Positions 53,600 through 62,293 of a stretch of DNA of 64,000 nt are shown in pieces; the first letter of the stretch is position 1; each line of letters begins with the position of its first letter. The notes beneath the pieces are model-generated. The model was not told the DNA's origin. It did not search any database and was given only the letters and a program-made list of their open reading frames with translations. This DNA comes from Nostoc carneum NIES-2107. GTDB taxonomy: Bacteria; Cyanobacteriota; Cyanobacteriia; Cyanobacteriales; Nostocaceae. A program made the translations under genes and the position numbers. The stretch is from positions 310,001 to 374,000 of the forward strand of contig AP018181.1 in assembly GCA_002368155.1 (NCBI GenBank). Direction: 5' to 3'.

Positions 53600-54016
53600 T
53601 CATTTTTCGTTGAGTTTGCGAATCAGACGCGATAACTCACGAATGATATTCACTGCAATTTCGGGAGTTTCTTCAATTGCATCATAGAGTTGTTCTTGGG
53701 TGAGTTCCAAGCACTCGCAGGGTTCTAAAGTGGTAGCTGAGGCGGAACGGGGTTGTGTATCAAAAACTGCCATTTCGCCAAAGTACTTGCCTTTGTCTAC
53801 CTCTGCCAACTTTTTTTCGCCAATGTGAACTTTAACACGGCCAGATACTACAATATAGAGCGATCGCCCTTCTTCTCCTTGCCTAAAGATGGCATGATTT
53901 GAGGGAAAGGTTAGCTCGTTCATCACGGAAGCAAGCCGCACGATAAAATCATCCCGCAATTCTTTAAAAATCGGGACTCGCCGCACAAATAATAAACGGT
54001 CAACGCTGGTTAGCAT
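53600..54016 (-). CDS. Stand-alone cyclic-nucleotide-binding domain protein
   Basis: The protein has 138 residues, one cNMP-binding beta-roll. The phosphate-binding cassette reads GKYFGEMAVFDTQPRSASATT, with the Glu and Arg that contact cyclic nucleotide, and the first glycine motif is RQGEEGRSLYIVVSGRVKV. A short C-terminal helix ends it. No DNA-binding or channel domain follows, so it is a sensor module acting by contact with another protein. The start is ATG 54016. The ligand (cAMP or cGMP) is not decided by sequence. It stands alone as a transcription unit. Confidence 0.88.
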   Translation of the reverse strand: MLTSVDRLLFVRRVPIFKELRDDFIVRLASVMNELTFPSNHAIFRQGEEGRSLYIVVSGRVKVHIGEKKLAEVDKGKYFGEMAVFDTQPRSASATTLEPCECLELTQEQLYDAIEETPEIAVNIIRELSRLIRKLNEK

Positions 54017-54441
54017 GATTGCGAGTTAAAAATCAAACATTATTGTAGGTCATCTTTAATCGTTAGCTAGTAGGATAACACTTGCCAAAGCTCGCCAGCA
54101 TAAATCTGCTTGATTCCGGCATGACTATATCTAAGAATGCTCAAGAGGCAGGTAAAACAGAAAACCTGTACCCTTGACAATACTTGTCGATTAAGGGCAA
54201 AAGGAGAAGGAGAAAAGGGGCAAGACAACACCTTTAACCCTTACCCTTTCACCTTTTCCCCCACAAAAGTTTACATATTATCAGTGCGATCGCGCCTAAT
54301 TACTTAGGTAGCAATCATAATTCATGTAACGAAGTACTAGGATCAGTTAAAGGCATCAATGAACTGGCTGACTAGTAAGCTGTGCTTTGTCAGCGGAAAG
54401 TCATTGATAACTGTAATTTAGAAAAGGTTGGCTGCTAAGGA
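54017..54441. other. Gap with a family B copy between divergent genes
   Basis: There is no gene. It holds a truncated family B copy (54178-54262) and must carry the promoters of the cNMP-binding gene and the UPF0182 gene. Nothing else is recognised. Confidence 0.5.
54178..54262 (-). repeat. Repeat family B, copy 4 (truncated, reverse)
   Basis: CAATACTTGTCGATTAAGGG is the family's right end read in reverse. It is followed by AAAAGGAGAAGGAGAAAAGG and CCTTTAACCCTTACCCTTTC. The other end is missing. Confidence 0.65.
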
Positions 54442-57438
54442 ATGTTGTGGAAATGGGGCTTTCGCCTATTAATATTCTTCCTAGGGCTTTGGCTGCTCGT
54501 AGTTCTGGGTTCCCGTTTACCAGTCGAAATTTTCTGGTTTCAGGAAGTCGGCTACCTCCAAGTATTTCTGCTCAGGCTGGTTACTAAGACTACTATCTGG
54601 GTATTTGTAGTTGGGATAACTGCTGTCTATCTCCTAGTAAATCTCTTTTTGGCAGAACGGCTCAAGTATCCTCCGCCAGTGACGAGTCAGCCACTCAGCA
54701 GTGAGTTTACAAGGTTTCTCAATCCTCAGTCCGATCATCGCAATTTAGCTCGTAGTTTCGATCCTCGACGCTTTCCCGCCATCAGATTGCATTGGCTGCT
54801 ACCTTTAGCTTTGGGCTTTAGTTTGTTGGTGGGATTAATACTGGCTTACTACGGTGAAATTGCCATTTCTTACTGGAATCCGGCATTTAGTAAGACTAGT
54901 TTACTTGTCAGCGATCGCTTTCAACTACAGACAATATGGCAGCTGGCAAGGCAAATATTTTCCCAAGTTTGGTATTTAAGCTTGGTTTTGGGAATTGCGA
55001 TCGCTATTTTAATTTATCCTCGATTGTCGCTTAGGGCGATCGCTATTGTCATGAGTCTGCTCTTTGGGCAGATAATTTACCACAATTGGGCCAAGATACT
55101 GCAATATCTCTTTCGTACTGCCTTTAACGACACTGACCCTTTATTTATTAAAGATACCAGCTTTTATATATTTTCCCTGCCAGTATTAGAATTACTAGGA
55201 CTCTGGCTGGTGGGATTATTTTTTTATGGCTTAATTGCCGTTACTCTTACCTACCTCCTATCCGGCGACAGTCTCAGCCAAGGATTTTTTCCAGGGTTTT
55301 CGCCACCACAGCAACGTCATTTATATGGCTTGGGTGGTGCATTCATGGTGGCTGTAGCTCTCAGTTATTTGTTAAGTCGTTATGAATTGCTATATTCCAA
55401 GCGTGGGGTAAGTTACGGTGCCAGCTACACTGACGTGGTAGCACAGCTGCCAGCTTACAATACTTTATGCGCCCTAGCAGTAGCGATCGCCTTTTACTTC
55501 TTGTGGCGAACAATCTTTTGGCGGACAAAATCTCCCCATCGTCAGTTGGCTTTTTATGGTTTAGGAGTTTATTTCTTGTTGGCGCTGGTAGGTGGTTTGC
55601 TAGTACCGAATGCAGTGCAATATTTAGTAGTTCAGCCTAATGAATTGCAACGAGAACAACCCTACATTCGACGTACTATTGCCTCGACTCGCCAAGCCTT
55701 TGATTTGGAACCAATTGATACCAGAAATTTCAACCCCCAAGGTCAATTGACGGAAGCTGATATCAAAGCCAACGACTTAACAATTCGGAATATTCGTTTG
55801 TGGGATCAGCGGCCGCTTTTAGAAACCAACCGTCAATTGCAGCAAATTCGACCCTATTATCGGTTTCCCGATGCAGATATTGACCGCTACACCCTAGAAA
55901 CAGAAGCCACCAGTAGCCGTCCCGCCGCACCGCAGCAGGAATCAGCATCTCAACCTCAGGCAATTACAGAACGGCGACAAGTATTAATTGCAGCTAGGGA
56001 GTTAGACTACAGTGCAGTTCCCCAGGAAGCTCAAACTTGGGTAAACCGCCATCTGATTTATACCCACGGTTTTGGTTTTACTCTCAGTCCTGTAAACGTA
56101 GTTGGCCCTGGTGGACTACCAGAATATTTCGTTAAAGACATTAGCGGTAATAGCACTGCCCTCACCACTGCCAATCAAGCCATTCGCAACAGTATTCCCA
56201 TTGGGCAACCCCGGATTTATTACGGTGAAATTACGAATAATTATGTAATAACTGGAACCAAGGTTAGAGAACTCGACTATCCGAGCGGTAGTGACAATGT
56301 TTACCATACTTACGATGGACGAGGTGGTATCTCTATTGGAGCAATTTGGCGACGGTGGTTATTTGCTGCTTATTTGAAAGACTGGCAAATGGCGATAACT
56401 AGGGACTTTCTCCCCGAAACAAAAGTTTTATTGCGCCGAAATGTTAAACAAAGAATTCAAGCGATCGCACCTTTTTTAAAATATGACAGCGATCCTTATT
56501 TAGTTGTTGCTGATGCCAATTTCGATCAGAAAAATCCAGATTACTCAACAAACCAAAATTATCTTTACTGGATTATTGATGCTTACACAACAAGCAATCA
56601 CTATCCCTATTCCGATCCGGATCAAGATGGCATTAACTATATTCGCAACTCCGTCAAAGTAGTAGTAGATGCTTATAACGGCACTGTTAACTTTTATGTT
56701 GCCGATCGCAATGACCCAATAATTACCACCTGGCGGAAAATCTTTCCCAAATTATTTAAACCCCTGAGTGCAATGCCAACAACACTCAGCAACCATATCC
56801 GCTATCCGGTAGACTTTTTTAATATTCAAGCCGAACGGTTGATGACCTACCACATGACAGATACTCAGGTATTTTACAACCGGGAAGACCAATGGCAGAT
56901 TCCTAACGAAATCTATGGTAATCAATCTCGTCCAGTCGAACCTTATTATTTAATTACCAGTCTACCCACCGTACCCTTTGAAGAATTTCTCTTGCTTTTG
57001 CCCTATACTCCCAAGCAAAGAACGAATTTAATTGCTTGGTTAGCAGCGCGATCAGATGGTAACAATTACGGTAGACTGTTACTTTACGTATTTCCTAAAG
57101 AACGTCTGGTATATGGGCCAGAACAAATTGAGGCTAGGATTAACCAAGATCCAGTGATTTCTCAGCAAATTTCTTTATGGAATCGCCAAGGTTCTAGAGC
57201 TATACAAGGCAATCTCTTGGTAATACCAATAGAACAATCTTTGCTTTATGTCGAGCCAATTTATTTAGAAGCTACAAAAAATAGTTTGCCCACTTTAGTT
57301 AGGGTAGTCGTAGCTTATGAAAACCGAATTGTGATGGCACAAACCTTAGAACAAGCATTACAAGCCATCTTCCAACCACAAGTAACACCAGCACCAGCGA
57401 TTATTCGTCCTGTAGAAGAAGAAGCATCTCCAAGTTAG
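54442..57438 (+). CDS. UPF0182 family large membrane protein
   Basis: The protein has 998 residues. The N-terminal third carries about seven membrane segments ([86 protein letters not shown].., [39 protein letters not shown]). The rest, from ~395, is a large soluble domain with family stretches [65 protein letters not shown] and [34 protein letters not shown]. These are the COG1615/UPF0182 hallmarks. The family is widespread in actinobacteria and cyanobacteria, function unknown. ATG 54442 has AAGG immediately upstream. Confidence 0.92.
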   Translation: MLWKWGFRLLIFFLGLWLLVVLGSRLPVEIFWFQEVGYLQVFLLRLVTKTTIWVFVVGITAVYLLVNLFLAERLKYPPPVTSQPLSSEFTRFLNPQSDHRNLARSFDPRRFPAIRLHWLLPLALGFSLLVGLILAYYGEIAISYWNPAFSKTSLLVSDRFQLQTIWQLARQIFSQVWYLSLVLGIAIAILIYPRLSLRAIAIVMSLLFGQIIYHNWAKILQYLFRTAFNDTDPLFIKDTSFYIFSLPVLELLGLWLVGLFFYGLIAVTLTYLLSGDSLSQGFFPGFSPPQQRHLYGLGGAFMVAVALSYLLSRYELLYSKRGVSYGASYTDVVAQLPAYNTLCALAVAIAFYFLWRTIFWRTKSPHRQLAFYGLGVYFLLALVGGLLVPNAVQYLVVQPNELQREQPYIRRTIASTRQAFDLEPIDTRNFNPQGQLTEADIKANDLTIRNIRLWDQRPLLETNRQLQQIRPYYRFPDADIDRYTLETEATSSRPAAPQQESASQPQAITERRQVLIAARELDYSAVPQEAQTWVNRHLIYTHGFGFTLSPVNVVGPGGLPEYFVKDISGNSTALTTANQAIRNSIPIGQPRIYYGEITNNYVITGTKVRELDYPSGSDNVYHTYDGRGGISIGAIWRRWLFAAYLKDWQMAITRDFLPETKVLLRRNVKQRIQAIAPFLKYDSDPYLVVADANFDQKNPDYSTNQNYLYWIIDAYTTSNHYPYSDPDQDGINYIRNSVKVVVDAYNGTVNFYVADRNDPIITTWRKIFPKLFKPLSAMPTTLSNHIRYPVDFFNIQAERLMTYHMTDTQVFYNREDQWQIPNEIYGNQSRPVEPYYLITSLPTVPFEEFLLLLPYTPKQRTNLIAWLAARSDGNNYGRLLLYVFPKERLVYGPEQIEARINQDPVISQQISLWNRQGSRAIQGNLLVIPIEQSLLYVEPIYLEATKNSLPTLVRVVVAYENRIVMAQTLEQALQAIFQPQVTPAPAIIRPVEEEASPS

Positions 57439-57540
57439 GGAGTAAATCATCAATCGCTTTGCAGAGGGAGCAGAGGATGAAGAATATAATTATGGTCTTC
57501 GCACTCTTAAATGGATCATTTAATTTCTGGAAAGTCCCTC

Positions 57541-57630
57541 ATACCAATTTGAAAAAAATGCGACAGTAGAGGCACTGCCTTGCCCTCTAGAATATATTGA
57601 TGTGTCACCAACATTATTTGATTTGGGATT
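57541..57630 (+). repeat. MITE-like repeat family A, copy 7
   Basis: ATACCAATTTGAAAAAAATG ... GAGGCACTGCCTTGCCCTCT ... ATATATTGATGTGTCACC ... ATTTGATTTGGGATT. One arm of the central hairpin has lost several bases. It lies between the UPF0182 and glycosyltransferase genes. Confidence 0.8.
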
Positions 57631-57700
57631 AATTATTCACGAAATATCTAAAAATTCGGCAGCGGAACAGTGCTAGCGTCACAGTTGTCCTATTCTGGAG

Positions 57701-58666
57701 ATGGGTAATAGTGTTGTGGGTGAGAATGTGTTTTTCAGTGTTGTTATACCGACTTACAATCGCAAACCAATTTTAGAAAAGTGTCTGCGTGCCTTGGAAG
57801 TGCAGGATTTGGGTGATTCAACCCCTATTACAGGTTATGAAGTCGTTTTGGTAGATGATGGTTCTACTGATGGCACTTTAGAATGGTTAGCTGCACATCA
57901 ACAAGAGTTTCCCCATGTGCGATGCTTTGAGCAAGACCATCAAGGCCCAGCTGCGGCGCGGAATTTGGGCGTAGAAAAAGCACAGGGAGACACAATTATC
58001 TTTATTGACAGCGATTTAGTGGTGCTGTCCAACTTCTTGCAGGCTCATGCAGAGGCGCTGGTACAAGGACAAAAGAAATTGGGAAGCGATCGCTTTTTTA
58101 CCTACGGCGCAGTGATTAATACTGCTAATTTTGAACATCCCACCTCTGAACCTTATAAAGTTACAGATTTTTCCGCAGCTTTTTTTGCTACAGGAAATGT
58201 GGCAATTCCTAAACATTGGTTAGAGAAAGTAGGACTTTTTGACACTAGATTTCAACTCTACGGATGGGAAGATTTAGAACTTGGTGTCAGGCTCAAAAAT
58301 CTCGGTTTACAACTAATTAAATGTCCAGCAGCAGTTGGCTATCATTGGCATCCAGCATTTAGATTAGAGCAAATTCCTAACTTAATTGACAAAGAAATTC
58401 AGCGCGGACGTATGGGAGTTTTGTTTTATCAAAAGCACCCCACTTGGGAAGTGCGGATGATGATTCAAATGACTTGGATACATCGTTTACTTTGGGGTAT
58501 TCTCTCCCTCAATGGTGCGCTAAACGAACGCACAATGGCACCATTTTTACAATGGCTAATTAACTTAGGTAAACCCCAATTAGCTTTAGAAGTTGCCCGG
58601 ATTTTTCTCAATTGGTACAACGTTAAGGGTGTTTACGAAGCCTACGCGCAATTGAAGCATTCGTAA
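57701..58666 (+). CDS. Family 2 glycosyltransferase
   Basis: The protein has 321 residues. The GT-A fold motifs are VVIPTYNRKPILEKCL at the start, VLVDDGSTDGT (nucleotide site), GPAAARNLGVEKAQGDTIIFIDSD (DXD-like metal site) and GWEDLELGVRLKNLG (catalytic-base region ED). It uses a nucleotide sugar to extend a polysaccharide or glycolipid, acceptor unknown. There is no membrane span. ATG 57701 has CTGGAG just upstream. No other sugar gene adjoins it. Confidence 0.9.
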   Translation: MGNSVVGENVFFSVVIPTYNRKPILEKCLRALEVQDLGDSTPITGYEVVLVDDGSTDGTLEWLAAHQQEFPHVRCFEQDHQGPAAARNLGVEKAQGDTIIFIDSDLVVLSNFLQAHAEALVQGQKKLGSDRFFTYGAVINTANFEHPTSEPYKVTDFSAAFFATGNVAIPKHWLEKVGLFDTRFQLYGWEDLELGVRLKNLGLQLIKCPAAVGYHWHPAFRLEQIPNLIDKEIQRGRMGVLFYQKHPTWEVRMMIQMTWIHRLLWGILSLNGALNERTMAPFLQWLINLGKPQLALEVARIFLNWYNVKGVYEAYAQLKHS

Positions 58667-59034
58667 AACTGTGACAATGGGGCATTGGAAAAGAGGAAAA
58701 GGGGCAGGGAGCAGGGGGCAGAGGAGAGAAAGAAACCACACTGACATTGAGATTTTAGACTGTAGAGGTATTATTGCTCAGGTTTTGATTGTCAATAAAT
58801 TTAGGAGCAAGTTACCCTAGCAAATTAGGAGGCTGACTAGCACTGGCTTTGAGGCTGTTGCAGCACTCCCCCTTGCTCCCTGCTCCCTGCTCCCCTGCCT
58901 TTTTGACTTACCCCTGATCCCAAATGTGCTACCCTAGTATGGTTCATTAATCTCGCACATCCAGGAATTCGGGTGTTTCCCTATTGGGAGATACGCCTGG
59001 GTGGAGGTTTAACCCGAATCGGAGTTAGAAATAT
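58667..59034. other. Gap and structured leader upstream of rpsB
   Basis: The left part (58675-58735, and again near 58870-58895) has GGGGCAGGGAGCAGGGGGCA and CCCTGCTCCCTGCTCCC runs, which are inverse to each other. The right part is the rpsB leader with two nested stems (58960-59030, listed separately). No gene is seen. Confidence 0.6.
58960..59030 (+). promoter_or_regulatory. Putative structured rpsB leader RNA
   Basis: ATTCGGGT (58967-58974) pairs perfectly with ACCCGAAT (59012-59019), and between them GGGTGTTTCCC and GGGAGATACGCC can form a second hairpin around TATT. The two pairings share GGGT, so they may exclude each other. The outer stem ends one base before the GGAG ribosome site (59021-59024), 10 bases from the rpsB ATG. 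Autoregulation by S2 would fit what is known of rpsB-tsf in other bacteria (inference). Confidence 0.5.
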
Positions 59035-59829
59035 ATGCCAGTCGTTTCATTGGCTCAAATGATGGAGTCAGGGGTTCACTTTGGTCATCAGACCCGGCGT
59101 TGGAACCCCAAAATGTCTCCTTACATTTATACTTCCCGCAATGGTGTACATATTATCGACTTGGTGCAAACTGCCCAGTTGATGGAAGATGCATATACTT
59201 ATATGCGTACACAAGCTGAACAAGGGAAGAAATTCTTGTTTGTCGGCACCAAGCGGCAAGCTGCGGGTATTATTGCCCAAGAAGCCAGCCGTTGCGGTTC
59301 CCACTACATTAACCAACGTTGGTTGGGTGGAATGCTGACCAACTGGACAACTATTAAAACCAGAGTAGACCGCCTCAAAGATTTAGAGCGCCGCGAAGAA
59401 ACTGGAGCATTAGACTTGTTGCCCAAAAAAGAAGCTTCAATGCTACGCCGGGAAATGGCGAAGCTGCAAAAATATTTGGGCGGGATTAAAACCATGCGGA
59501 AGGTTCCCGATGTCGTGGTGATTGTAGACCAACGGCGGGAGTATAACGCAGTTCAAGAGTGCCAAAAATTGGGAATTCCCATTGTATCTATGTTAGATAC
59601 AAACTGTGACCCCGATGTCGTAGATATTCCCATCCCCGCAAATGATGACGCTATCAGATCAATTAAGCTGATCGTCGGCAAATTGGCGGATGCGATTTAT
59701 GAAGGTCGTCATGGTCAGCTTGATGCAGAAGATGACTATGAAGATTACGAAGGTGCTGAGGAAGATTACGACTATGAAGAAACTGAGCTAACAGGCTCAT
59801 ATGCTAGCGACGAAGATGAAGAAGAATAG
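59035..59829 (+). CDS. rpsB: 30S ribosomal protein S2
   Basis: The protein has 264 residues, a component of the small subunit near the mRNA exit. Family marks: [27 protein letters not shown] at the start, [41 protein letters not shown] and [34 protein letters not shown]. An acidic tail ([19 protein letters not shown]-type, ~228-264) is an extension typical of cyanobacterial S2. ATG 59035 follows GGAG by 10 bases. tsf lies 144 bases downstream, the usual pairing. Confidence 0.97.
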   Translation: MPVVSLAQMMESGVHFGHQTRRWNPKMSPYIYTSRNGVHIIDLVQTAQLMEDAYTYMRTQAEQGKKFLFVGTKRQAAGIIAQEASRCGSHYINQRWLGGMLTNWTTIKTRVDRLKDLERREETGALDLLPKKEASMLRREMAKLQKYLGGIKTMRKVPDVVVIVDQRREYNAVQECQKLGIPIVSMLDTNCDPDVVDIPIPANDDAIRSIKLIVGKLADAIYEGRHGQLDAEDDYEDYEGAEEDYDYEETELTGSYASDEDEEE

Positions 59830-59973
59830 GTAAGGGTAAAAGATGAAGTCTGAAGGATAAAATTTCAGACTTCAGACTTCAAACTTCATACTTTCTTCAG
59901 CGCTGAGTAAGATAGAAATACTCAACACCAGTTAGCGATTACAACTCGAGGTCAAGTAGGAATTGAGGGCAAC

Positions 59974-60921
59974 ATGGCGGAAATATCTGCAAAACTAGTC
60001 CAAGAGCTACGCCAAAAAACCAATGCTGGCATGATGGACTGCAAAAAAGCACTAAAAGAAAATGATGGTGACATTGACAAAGCCATAGATTGGTTACGTC
60101 AAAAGGGCATCACTTCAGCTGGTAAAAAAAGCGATCGCGTTGCAGCAGAAGGTCTAGTAGACACCTTCATCCAGCCTGGATCTCAGGTAGGTGTACTGAT
60201 AGAAGTTAACTGCCAAACCGACTTCGTTGCCCGTAACGAGTCTTTTAAGGCTTTAGTTAAAAATCTGGCAAAGCAAGCAGCATCAGCTGATAGCGTTGAA
60301 GCTTTATTGGCTCAACCTTACATTGAAAATACAAGTGCAACTGTAGATGAATCCATCAAGCAATTGATTGCCCAGCTTGGTGAAAATATCCAGGTGCGCC
60401 GCTTTGTCAATTTTTCATTAGCAGCAGGCAAAGCAGGTATAGTAGACAGCTATATTCACACTGGCGGTCGAGTTGGTGTGTTAGTTGAGATAGAATCTGA
60501 AACTGATGCAGCCGTGGGCAATGAAGATTTCCAAGCTTTAGCACGGAACAGCGCTATGCAAGTAGCTGCTTGCCCCAATGTCGAGTATGTCAGTGTAGAC
60601 GAAATACCCGCTGAAGTTGCTGAGAAAGAAAAAGAAGTGGAAATGGGGCGGGATGACTTATCCAACAAGCCACAGAACATCAAAGAAAAGATTGTTCAAG
60701 GACGGATTGAAAAACGTCTTAAAGAATTGGCTTTGCTGGATCAGCCCTTCATTCGCGATCAAAGCATTTCAGTAGAAGACTTGGTGAAGCAAGTGAAGTC
60801 TAAAGTCGGTCAAGACATCACAATCAAACGCTTTGTGCGCTATGTCTTAGGTGAAGGCATTGAAAAGCAAGAAAGCAACTTTGCTGAAGAAGTCGCTGCA
60901 CAAATGGGCGTTAAGTCATAA
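59974..60921 (+). CDS. tsf: Elongation factor Ts
   Basis: The protein has 315 residues. It exchanges GDP for GTP on EF-Tu in the cytoplasm. The N-terminal UBA-like domain [38 protein letters not shown] is followed by [14 protein letters not shown], the EF-Tu-contact motif, and a second copy of that region ([17 protein letters not shown]). The C-terminal [14 protein letters not shown] is typical. The length fits cyanobacterial EF-Ts, longer than the ~283 residues of E. coli. ATG 59974 follows GAGGGC. It belongs to one operon with rpsB and is followed by STRR2-like repeats and a terminator. Confidence 0.97.
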   Translation: MAEISAKLVQELRQKTNAGMMDCKKALKENDGDIDKAIDWLRQKGITSAGKKSDRVAAEGLVDTFIQPGSQVGVLIEVNCQTDFVARNESFKALVKNLAKQAASADSVEALLAQPYIENTSATVDESIKQLIAQLGENIQVRRFVNFSLAAGKAGIVDSYIHTGGRVGVLVEIESETDAAVGNEDFQALARNSAMQVAACPNVEYVSVDEIPAEVAEKEKEVEMGRDDLSNKPQNIKEKIVQGRIEKRLKELALLDQPFIRDQSISVEDLVKQVKSKVGQDITIKRFVRYVLGEGIEKQESNFAEEVAAQMGVKS

Positions 60922-60924
60922 TTT

Positions 60925-60980
60925 TGTCATTTGTCATTTGTTATTTGTCATTTGACTCATGATGAATGACAAATGACTTG
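60925..60980. repeat. TTGTCAT-type STRR tract with an inverted arm
   Basis: TTTGTCATTTGTCATTTGTT and then ATGAATGACAAATGACTTG: TTGTCAT heptamers, the second known STRR class, with an inverted partial copy that lets the region fold. It directly follows tsf. Confidence 0.8.
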
Positions 60981-60988
60981 TTATTAAG

Positions 60989-61028
60989 ACAGGTCAAGCA
61001 AAGTTTGCTGGCCTGTATTTTATTTTTT
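60989..61028 (+). terminator. Intrinsic terminator after tsf
   Basis: ACAGGTCAAGCAAA and TTTGCTGGCCTGT form a GC-rich imperfect stem with a tight loop, followed by ATTTTATTTTTTAT. It ends the rpsB-tsf operon. Confidence 0.8.
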
Positions 61029-61034
61029 ATACCT

Positions 61035-61122
61035 GTTTGCCTTGGGGAAAGGTAAAAGGGTAATGGTTAAAGGTATTTTATTTCCCTTTCCCCCTTCCCC
61101 TTTTCCCCTTTAACCGAGAATT
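61035..61122 (+). repeat. Repeat family B, copy 5
   Basis: TTGGGGAAAGGTAAAAGGGT, GGTTAAAGG and CCCCTTTTCCCCTTTAACC match the family body, with the CCGAGAA right end partly kept. The left end is lost. Confidence 0.65.
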
Positions 61123-61241
61123 TTATTTAGAGTAGATTTGCTATACTTTCGAGAAAATCTTAAATCCTAGAAATATTTCATTTAAAATAGATTCGTACAT
61201 TTGTACCATAATCGGGATTAGATGGGCAATTAAGAGAAGAT

Positions 61242-62174
61242 ATGGCTAGAGCAATCGAGCGAATTGATCGGGATATAGCATTGCTGAAAGAAGCGATCGC
61301 TGCGATCGCCACAGAACTGCAAAAATCTTATGCTATTTACTTAGACCTGTTAGGGCAAGCTGTTCGTCAGCAGTTGATTCTGGCAACTTATCACCTGTGT
61401 ACCCAGGGTTATCCCGAAAAGTTCTTGAGCTTGTCATTGAATCAACGGCACAATTTGCAACAAGCCATCCGCAAATTAGGTAAGCAAGCTGGTGAGCAAT
61501 TACTGGCTATTGTTAGTAGTGAAGAAAATCAGAATGCGGTAGCGGAAGATGAGGGGGATGAGGTAGATGATGGGGATGAGGTAGATGAGGGGGATGAAGG
61601 GGATGAGGGGGATGAAGGGGATGAGGGGGATGATGTAGATGAGGAGGATGAGGTAGATAAGATTGATGCGGGTGGTCATCGCAATGCAAAATCCCAAATC
61701 TCTACTTTGAAATTGACCGATCCTTCTAATCCGATGCAGTTACTAGTATGGCAACAAAGCCTAGAGAAGCTAACTCAACATACACTCAAAAAAGTTTCTC
61801 ATGATGCTAATGCTGCCCTGCAAAAAGTCAATATTTTACCTAACAAAATACCTGAACCGATTTTAGAAGTAGCTGCGGCGGCATCAGAAGCATCTGCCGA
61901 AGTTATGCCTGGGCCACCTAACATATTAAACGTGGTCATTGAAATCCCCAATGAGCAGGATGCAGAAGAATCTAGCCTGACAAAAGTTATGGCGATTAAC
62001 CTGCGACTAGGAGAAATTGAATTTGCTGATGCTAAACTCTCATCTGCACGCCGACAAATTCGCAACACCTTAATTCAGCTAAAGAAACTAGGGCAAGATT
62101 ATCAAAAGAAGCAACGAGAACGCTCAATTGCCGAAGCAGAAGCCGCATGGCGTGCAATTTGGGATGATGATTAG
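61242..62174 (+). CDS. Uncharacterised helical protein with a repeat-encoded acidic tract
   Basis: The protein has 310 residues. The N-terminus (~1-95) is helical (RIDRDIALLKEAIAAIATELQKSYAIYLDLLGQAVRQQL). At ~102-142 an acidic run reads DEGDEVDDGDEVDEGDEGDEG, coded by GGGGATGAG/GATGAGGTA tandems (61546-61665). A middle region follows with PMQLLVWQQSLEKLTQHTLKKVSHDANAALQK. The C-terminal ~245-310 is a coiled-coil-like part (RLGEIEFADAKLSSARRQIRNTLIQLKKLGQDYQKKQRERSIAEAEAAWRAIWDDD). I recognise no named family. It lies 120 bases before recG on the same strand, so some link to it is possible. The start is ATG 61242. Confidence 0.72.
   Translation: MARAIERIDRDIALLKEAIAAIATELQKSYAIYLDLLGQAVRQQLILATYHLCTQGYPEKFLSLSLNQRHNLQQAIRKLGKQAGEQLLAIVSSEENQNAVAEDEGDEVDDGDEVDEGDEGDEGDEGDEGDDVDEEDEVDKIDAGGHRNAKSQISTLKLTDPSNPMQLLVWQQSLEKLTQHTLKKVSHDANAALQKVNILPNKIPEPILEVAAAASEASAEVMPGPPNILNVVIEIPNEQDAEESSLTKVMAINLRLGEIEFADAKLSSARRQIRNTLIQLKKLGQDYQKKQRERSIAEAEAAWRAIWDDD
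61546..61665 (+). repeat. GATGAGGGG-type tandem inside a coding region
   Basis: Units of GATGAGGGGGATGAGGTA and GATGAAGGGGATGAGGGG run in frame for about 120 bases and encode alternating Asp/Glu/Gly/Val. The same unit lies between genes at 24624-24657. Confidence 0.8.
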
Positions 62175-62293
62175 TTTTGGTGTTTGGTAATTGGTAATGG
62201 GTAATTGGTAATGAGAATTTCTTCCCCTGCTTCCCCATATCCCCAGTCCCCAGTCCCCAGTCCCCAGTCCCCAGTCCCCAGTCCCCATGCCCC
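62175..62293. repeat. STRR tract running up to the recG start codon
   Basis: TTTGGTAATTGGTAATGGGT and then CCCCAGTCCCCAGTCCCCAG units (about six CCCCAGT) and CCCCATGCCCCATG, whose last ATG is the recG start. No purine-rich ribosome site remains before the start. Confidence 0.8.
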
